Assembly: GCA_946631345.1 (NCBI GenBank)
Contig: CAMPAA010000160.1
Location: 1-7,465 of the forward strand
Direction of reading: 5' to 3'
From: an uncultured Verrucomicrobiota bacterium
GTDB taxonomy: Bacteria > Verrucomicrobiota > Kiritimatiellia > RFP12 > UBA1067
Length of the DNA: 7,465 nucleotides
A program made the translations under genes and the position numbers. Shown piece by piece: positions 5,115 to 7,465 of the stretch (positions are counted from its first letter, which is position 1; every line of letters starts with the position of its first letter). Under the pieces are notes generated by a model. It saw nothing but the letters and a program-made list of their open reading frames with translations, ran no database searches and had not been told where the DNA came from.

Positions 5115-6131
5115 ATGCCTAACATTGACTGGAAAAGTCTCGGTTTCGGTTTCTCGGACGTAAACTGCCACATACGCTACACCTGGAAGGACGGCGCGTG
5201 GAGCGAAGGGGAGTTCGTGAAGGAGCCCACAATCACCATGCACATCGGAGCAAGCTGCCTGCACTACGGTCAGGAGTGCTTCGAGGGCATGAAGGCGTTT
5301 CGCCAGAAGGATGGCAAGGTGGTGATCTTCCGTCCGGACGAAAACGCCAAGCGCATGTACCGCACGGCGCAGCGCTGCGTAATGCCGCCCGTTCCCGTGG
5401 AGATGTTCGTAGACGCCGCGGAGAAGGTGGTCAAGGCCAACATTGAGTACGTGCCGCCGTACGGCACTGGCGGCTCTCTCTACCTGCGTCCGCTCCTCAT
5501 CGGCACCGGTCCGCAGATCGGCGTTGCCCCGGCGAAGGAGTACACGTTCATCATCATGGTGATGCCTGTGGGCGCATACTACAAGGGCGGGCTCAAGCCC
5601 GTGCGCGCCGTGATCCTCGATGACTGGGATCGCGCCGCGCCGCACGGCATGGGCGATGTGAAGGTGGGCGGAAACTACGCCGCCTCGCTGTTCGCGCACG
5701 AGAAGGCGAAGCACGACGGATGGCCGGTGGAGCTGTATCTCGACGCCAAGGAGCACAAGTACGTGGAAGAGTTCTCCACGTCGAACTTCCTCGGCATCAA
5801 GCCGGACGGCACCTACGTCACCCCCGACAGCCACTCGGTGCTTCCATCCGTCACCAATATGTCTCTCAAGCAGTGCGCCGCCGATCTCGGCTGGAAGGTG
5901 GAGTGCCGGCGCGTGCCATACGAGGAGATCAGGGAGTTCTCCGAGGTTGCGGCATGCGGCACGGCGGTTGTGGTCACGCCCGTGTGGGAGATCACGCGCG
6001 GCGAAGAGGTGATCAGGATCAGCGAGCCTGACGCGGTCGGCCCGCATCTGCAGAAGCTGTTCGATACCGTGCAGGGCATCCAATACGGTGTTCTGCCCGA
6101 TGCGCACGGCTGGTGCCATGAGGTGAAGTAG
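5115..6131 (+). CDS. ilvE: branched-chain amino acid aminotransferase (PLP fold type IV)
   Basis: The 338-aa product belongs to the longer BCAT class (eukaryotic-like, as in B. subtilis YwaA), not the roughly 309-aa E. coli IlvE type. It transfers the amino group between Val/Leu/Ile and 2-oxoglutarate using PLP. Diagnostic stretches are LHYGQECFEGMKAFRQKDG, IFRPDENAKRM, GGSLYLRPLLIGTG and VKVGGNYAAS with the PLP lysine K183, then VEEFSTSNFLGI and ACGTAVVVTPV. It is cytoplasmic. It heads a plus-strand run: the next gene begins 2 bp after its stop and uses a Shine-Dalgarno inside the end of ilvE. Its product 2-ketoisovalerate is the substrate of PanB, encoded about 2 kb upstream. Known regulators of ilvE, such as an attenuator peptide or T-box, are not visible in the short leader. 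Confidence 0.93.
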   Translation: MPNIDWKSLGFGFSDVNCHIRYTWKDGAWSEGEFVKEPTITMHIGASCLHYGQECFEGMKAFRQKDGKVVIFRPDENAKRMYRTAQRCVMPPVPVEMFVDAAEKVVKANIEYVPPYGTGGSLYLRPLLIGTGPQIGVAPAKEYTFIIMVMPVGAYYKGGLKPVRAVILDDWDRAAPHGMGDVKVGGNYAASLFAHEKAKHDGWPVELYLDAKEHKYVEEFSTSNFLGIKPDGTYVTPDSHSVLPSVTNMSLKQCAADLGWKVECRRVPYEEIREFSEVAACGTAVVVTPVWEITRGEEVIRISEPDAVGPHLQKLFDTVQGIQYGVLPDAHGWCHEVK

Positions 6132-6133
6132 CC

Positions 6134-6526
6134 ATGGGCGATGAGCCGGTTTCCATCGCGGCGCTCTCCGAGGAACGGCTGCGGCTCGAGCGCGAGGCGT
6201 TCGAGATCGAGCGGAGCCGCCTGGAGGCGGCACGCGCCCGCGCAGAGTCCGAGCTGCGCCAGGCGAGGGCCGGCCATCCGTTCCTTGTGTTTTCCTCGGT
6301 CACCCTGCTTGCGCTGCTTTCGTTCCTTGGCGGCGTGCTGACGGGCATGTCGGTCAGCGAAGGCCGGCAGCAGCGCCAGCGCGATGCGCGCCTGCGCGAA
6401 GCGCTCTCGCAGATCAGCGGCCTTGCCGAAGTGGCGGTCACAAACGCCGCCGCCATCCCGGCTGCGAATGGCCGCAAGCCTTCGGGCGGCGCATCGCGCG
6501 ATGTCGCCGTGGTGGTGATCCAATGA
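6134..6526 (+). CDS. small coiled-coil protein with one membrane segment, unknown function
   Basis: The 130-aa product matches no family I can name. Residues about 10-46 are a highly charged Glu/Arg/Ala helix with heptad-like spacing (EERLRLEREAFEIERSRLEA), probably a coiled coil. Residues 49-72 are hydrophobic (PFLVFSSVTLLALLSFLGGV) and form one membrane span. Residues 76-100 are again charged and helical, followed by a Gly/Ala/Pro-rich tail ending VAVVVIQ. There is no cleavable signal, and topology cannot be settled. GAGGTGA (6120-6126) ends 7 bp before the ATG. The gene starts 2 bp after ilvE and overlaps batD as ATGA, so it is very likely translated with batD. A role alongside BatD in the envelope is inferred from this coupling alone. 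Confidence 0.75.
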   Translation: MGDEPVSIAALSEERLRLEREAFEIERSRLEAARARAESELRQARAGHPFLVFSSVTLLALLSFLGGVLTGMSVSEGRQQRQRDARLREALSQISGLAEVAVTNAAAIPAANGRKPSGGASRDVAVVVIQ

Positions 6527-7465
6527 GGCGCTCCGCTCTCCTGCTGCTTTTGGCGGCGCTACCGTCGGTGGTGCTGGCGTTCAGGCCGAGGGTGACGCTT
6601 TCGCTGTCGCCTGCGGACATCGTTTTAACCGAGTCCGCCGAGGCGACGGTACGCATCTACGTTTCTTCGCCGTTAAGGGCGACCCCGTCCATCTCCGCCG
6701 ACTTCATCCCGCAGGGGAGCCGCCTCACGATGGAGCGGGGCAAGGCGAAGATGGACGGCGAGGAGGTGTGGCGCTACACGGTGAAGGTGCCGGTGAAGGG
6801 TGACGAGCCTGGCGAACGGACTCTTGGGCCGGTGAAGGTGTCAATCCCCACGCGCACGGACTTCTTCGGTTTCGTATCCCGCACCGACGATCTTCTTTCC
6901 GGCACGGTGCGTCTCGTGACGCATGCGCCGCCGGAGCAGGGCAGGCCGCGCTCCTACTGTGGCGCGATAGCGGCCTCGTTCAATGCGTCGTCGTCGCTCG
7001 ACACCAACATTTGCACCGCTGGTGACCCGCTGCTGCTCACGCTCGAGCTTTCCGGCGCTTCAGATGCGTCCATGGTGCACGCACCGCCGCTTGCAACGGC
7101 GTTCAGGGGCTCCCCGTTCAAGCTGGATCCGTCATCGCTCAAGACCGAGACACTTGCCGCCTCGAAGCGCTTTACGTGGCGTGTGAGAGCGATAAAGGCG
7201 GGCACGGTGGAGTTTCCGGCTCTTGAGGTGGCGTGGTTCGACGTGAAGTCACGATCCTACCGAACGGTGCGTACCGACCCCATCCCGATCCAGGTGAAGG
7301 CCGGTGAGCAGGCCGCCCTTGGCGCGCTTGACGAAATCGGAGGCGAGACGGACGAATTCCCCATGCCCGATGGGCTTGACCTGCCCTTCGAGGCGAAGAG
7401 CTTCACGCTCAAGCACGCGCTGTCGCTGGCGTTCCGCGCGACAGACGAGAAGGGATTCCTTGCAG
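6523..7465 (+). CDS. batD: BatD-like (aerotolerance / oxygen-tolerance family) exported protein, 3' end outside window
   Basis: The frame opens at ATG 6523, overlapping the previous stop, and stays open for 314 codons to the window end. Residues 1-19 (MRRSALLLLLAALPSVVLA) are a typical signal peptide. Two beta-rich repeats in BatD style follow. The first has VTLSLSPADIVLTESAEATV, a VKVSIPT strand and FFG. The second has CTAGDPLLLTLELSGASD, then FTWRVRAIKAGTVEFPALEV, WFDVKSRSYRTVRTDPIPIQV. That ending closely resembles the BatD consensus of Tyr/Trp-Phe-Asp, then Y-T-x-R-T-x-P-I-x-I. BatD proteins usually lie in bat operons beside MoxR and VWA-domain proteins and end in a membrane helix; those would lie past the window. 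The family's biochemical role is not established. GGTGGTGA ends only 4 bp before the ATG, so translational coupling is likely. Confidence 0.8.
   Translation, partial: MRRSALLLLLAALPSVVLAFRPRVTLSLSPADIVLTESAEATVRIYVSSPLRATPSISADFIPQGSRLTMERGKAKMDGEEVWRYTVKVPVKGDEPGERTLGPVKVSIPTRTDFFGFVSRTDDLLSGTVRLVTHAPPEQGRPRSYCGAIAASFNASSSLDTNICTAGDPLLLTLELSGASDASMVHAPPLATAFRGSPFKLDPSSLKTETLAASKRFTWRVRAIKAGTVEFPALEVAWFDVKSRSYRTVRTDPIPIQVKAGEQAALGALDEIGGETDEFPMPDGLDLPFEAKSFTLKHALSLAFRATDEKGFLA

Noticed and set aside
5108..5122. Four-codon reading frame (MNNA) overlapping the ilvE start
   Set aside because: It is too close to the ribosome binding site and has no branched-chain codons expected of an attenuator leader.

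Overview
The window is GC-rich, gene-dense bacterial DNA, apparently chromosomal. Gene content suggests a Gram-negative of the PVC superphylum, possibly a Kiritimatiellae- or Verrucomicrobia-like lineage. The clues are a small free-standing glycogen-binding-domain protein with a Lys/Ala tail, a BatD-type protein and a divergent MraY outside a division cluster. This placement is an inference from family resemblance, not from a marker gene.

Layout. (1) Bases 1-110 are five units of a 22-bp tandem array, each opening with TGCATGGTT (one mismatch in unit 5). The array reaches the window edge and may continue upstream. A minus-strand extended -10-like sequence lies just to its right and would point transcription leftward through it. 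(2) Bases 162-343 hold a small Lys-rich reading frame that looks frameshifted. (3) A plus-strand pair follows: a signal-peptide-bearing nitrilase-fold protein that stops before its catalytic Cys, and then gluQ (glutamyl-Q tRNA(Asp) synthetase). (4) A convergent minus-strand gene encodes a histone-H1-like tail joined to a glycogen-binding (CBM48/AMPK-beta type) domain; its 3' end overlaps gluQ by 8 bp. (5) A divergent intergenic region of about 130 bp carries promoters for that gene and for a plus-strand run panB - mraY - miaA (gaps of 21 and 16 bp). (6) A second plus-strand run begins at a strong extended -10 promoter: ilvE - small coiled-coil/membrane protein - batD, the last cut by the window end.

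How the genes relate. IlvE interconverts valine and 2-ketoisovalerate, and PanB uses 2-ketoisovalerate to begin pantothenate synthesis, so the two transcription units meet at one metabolite. GluQ and MiaA both modify tRNA anticodon-loop positions. MraY starts the lipid stage of peptidoglycan synthesis. BatD and its coiled-coil partner are probably envelope proteins. Four genes appear to share an extended -10 motif (TGnTAtAAT-like) without a clear -35. For two of them (the nitrilase-like gene and panB) the start codon is only 9-10 bp beyond the -10, which predicts leaderless or nearly leaderless mRNAs.

Most interesting items: the 22-bp array with its possible outward promoter, the compact MiaA lacking most of the usual insertion domain, the truncated nitrilase, and the tail-plus-glycogen-binding protein. 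No rRNA, tRNA, insertion sequence, CRISPR array or convincing intrinsic terminator was seen.
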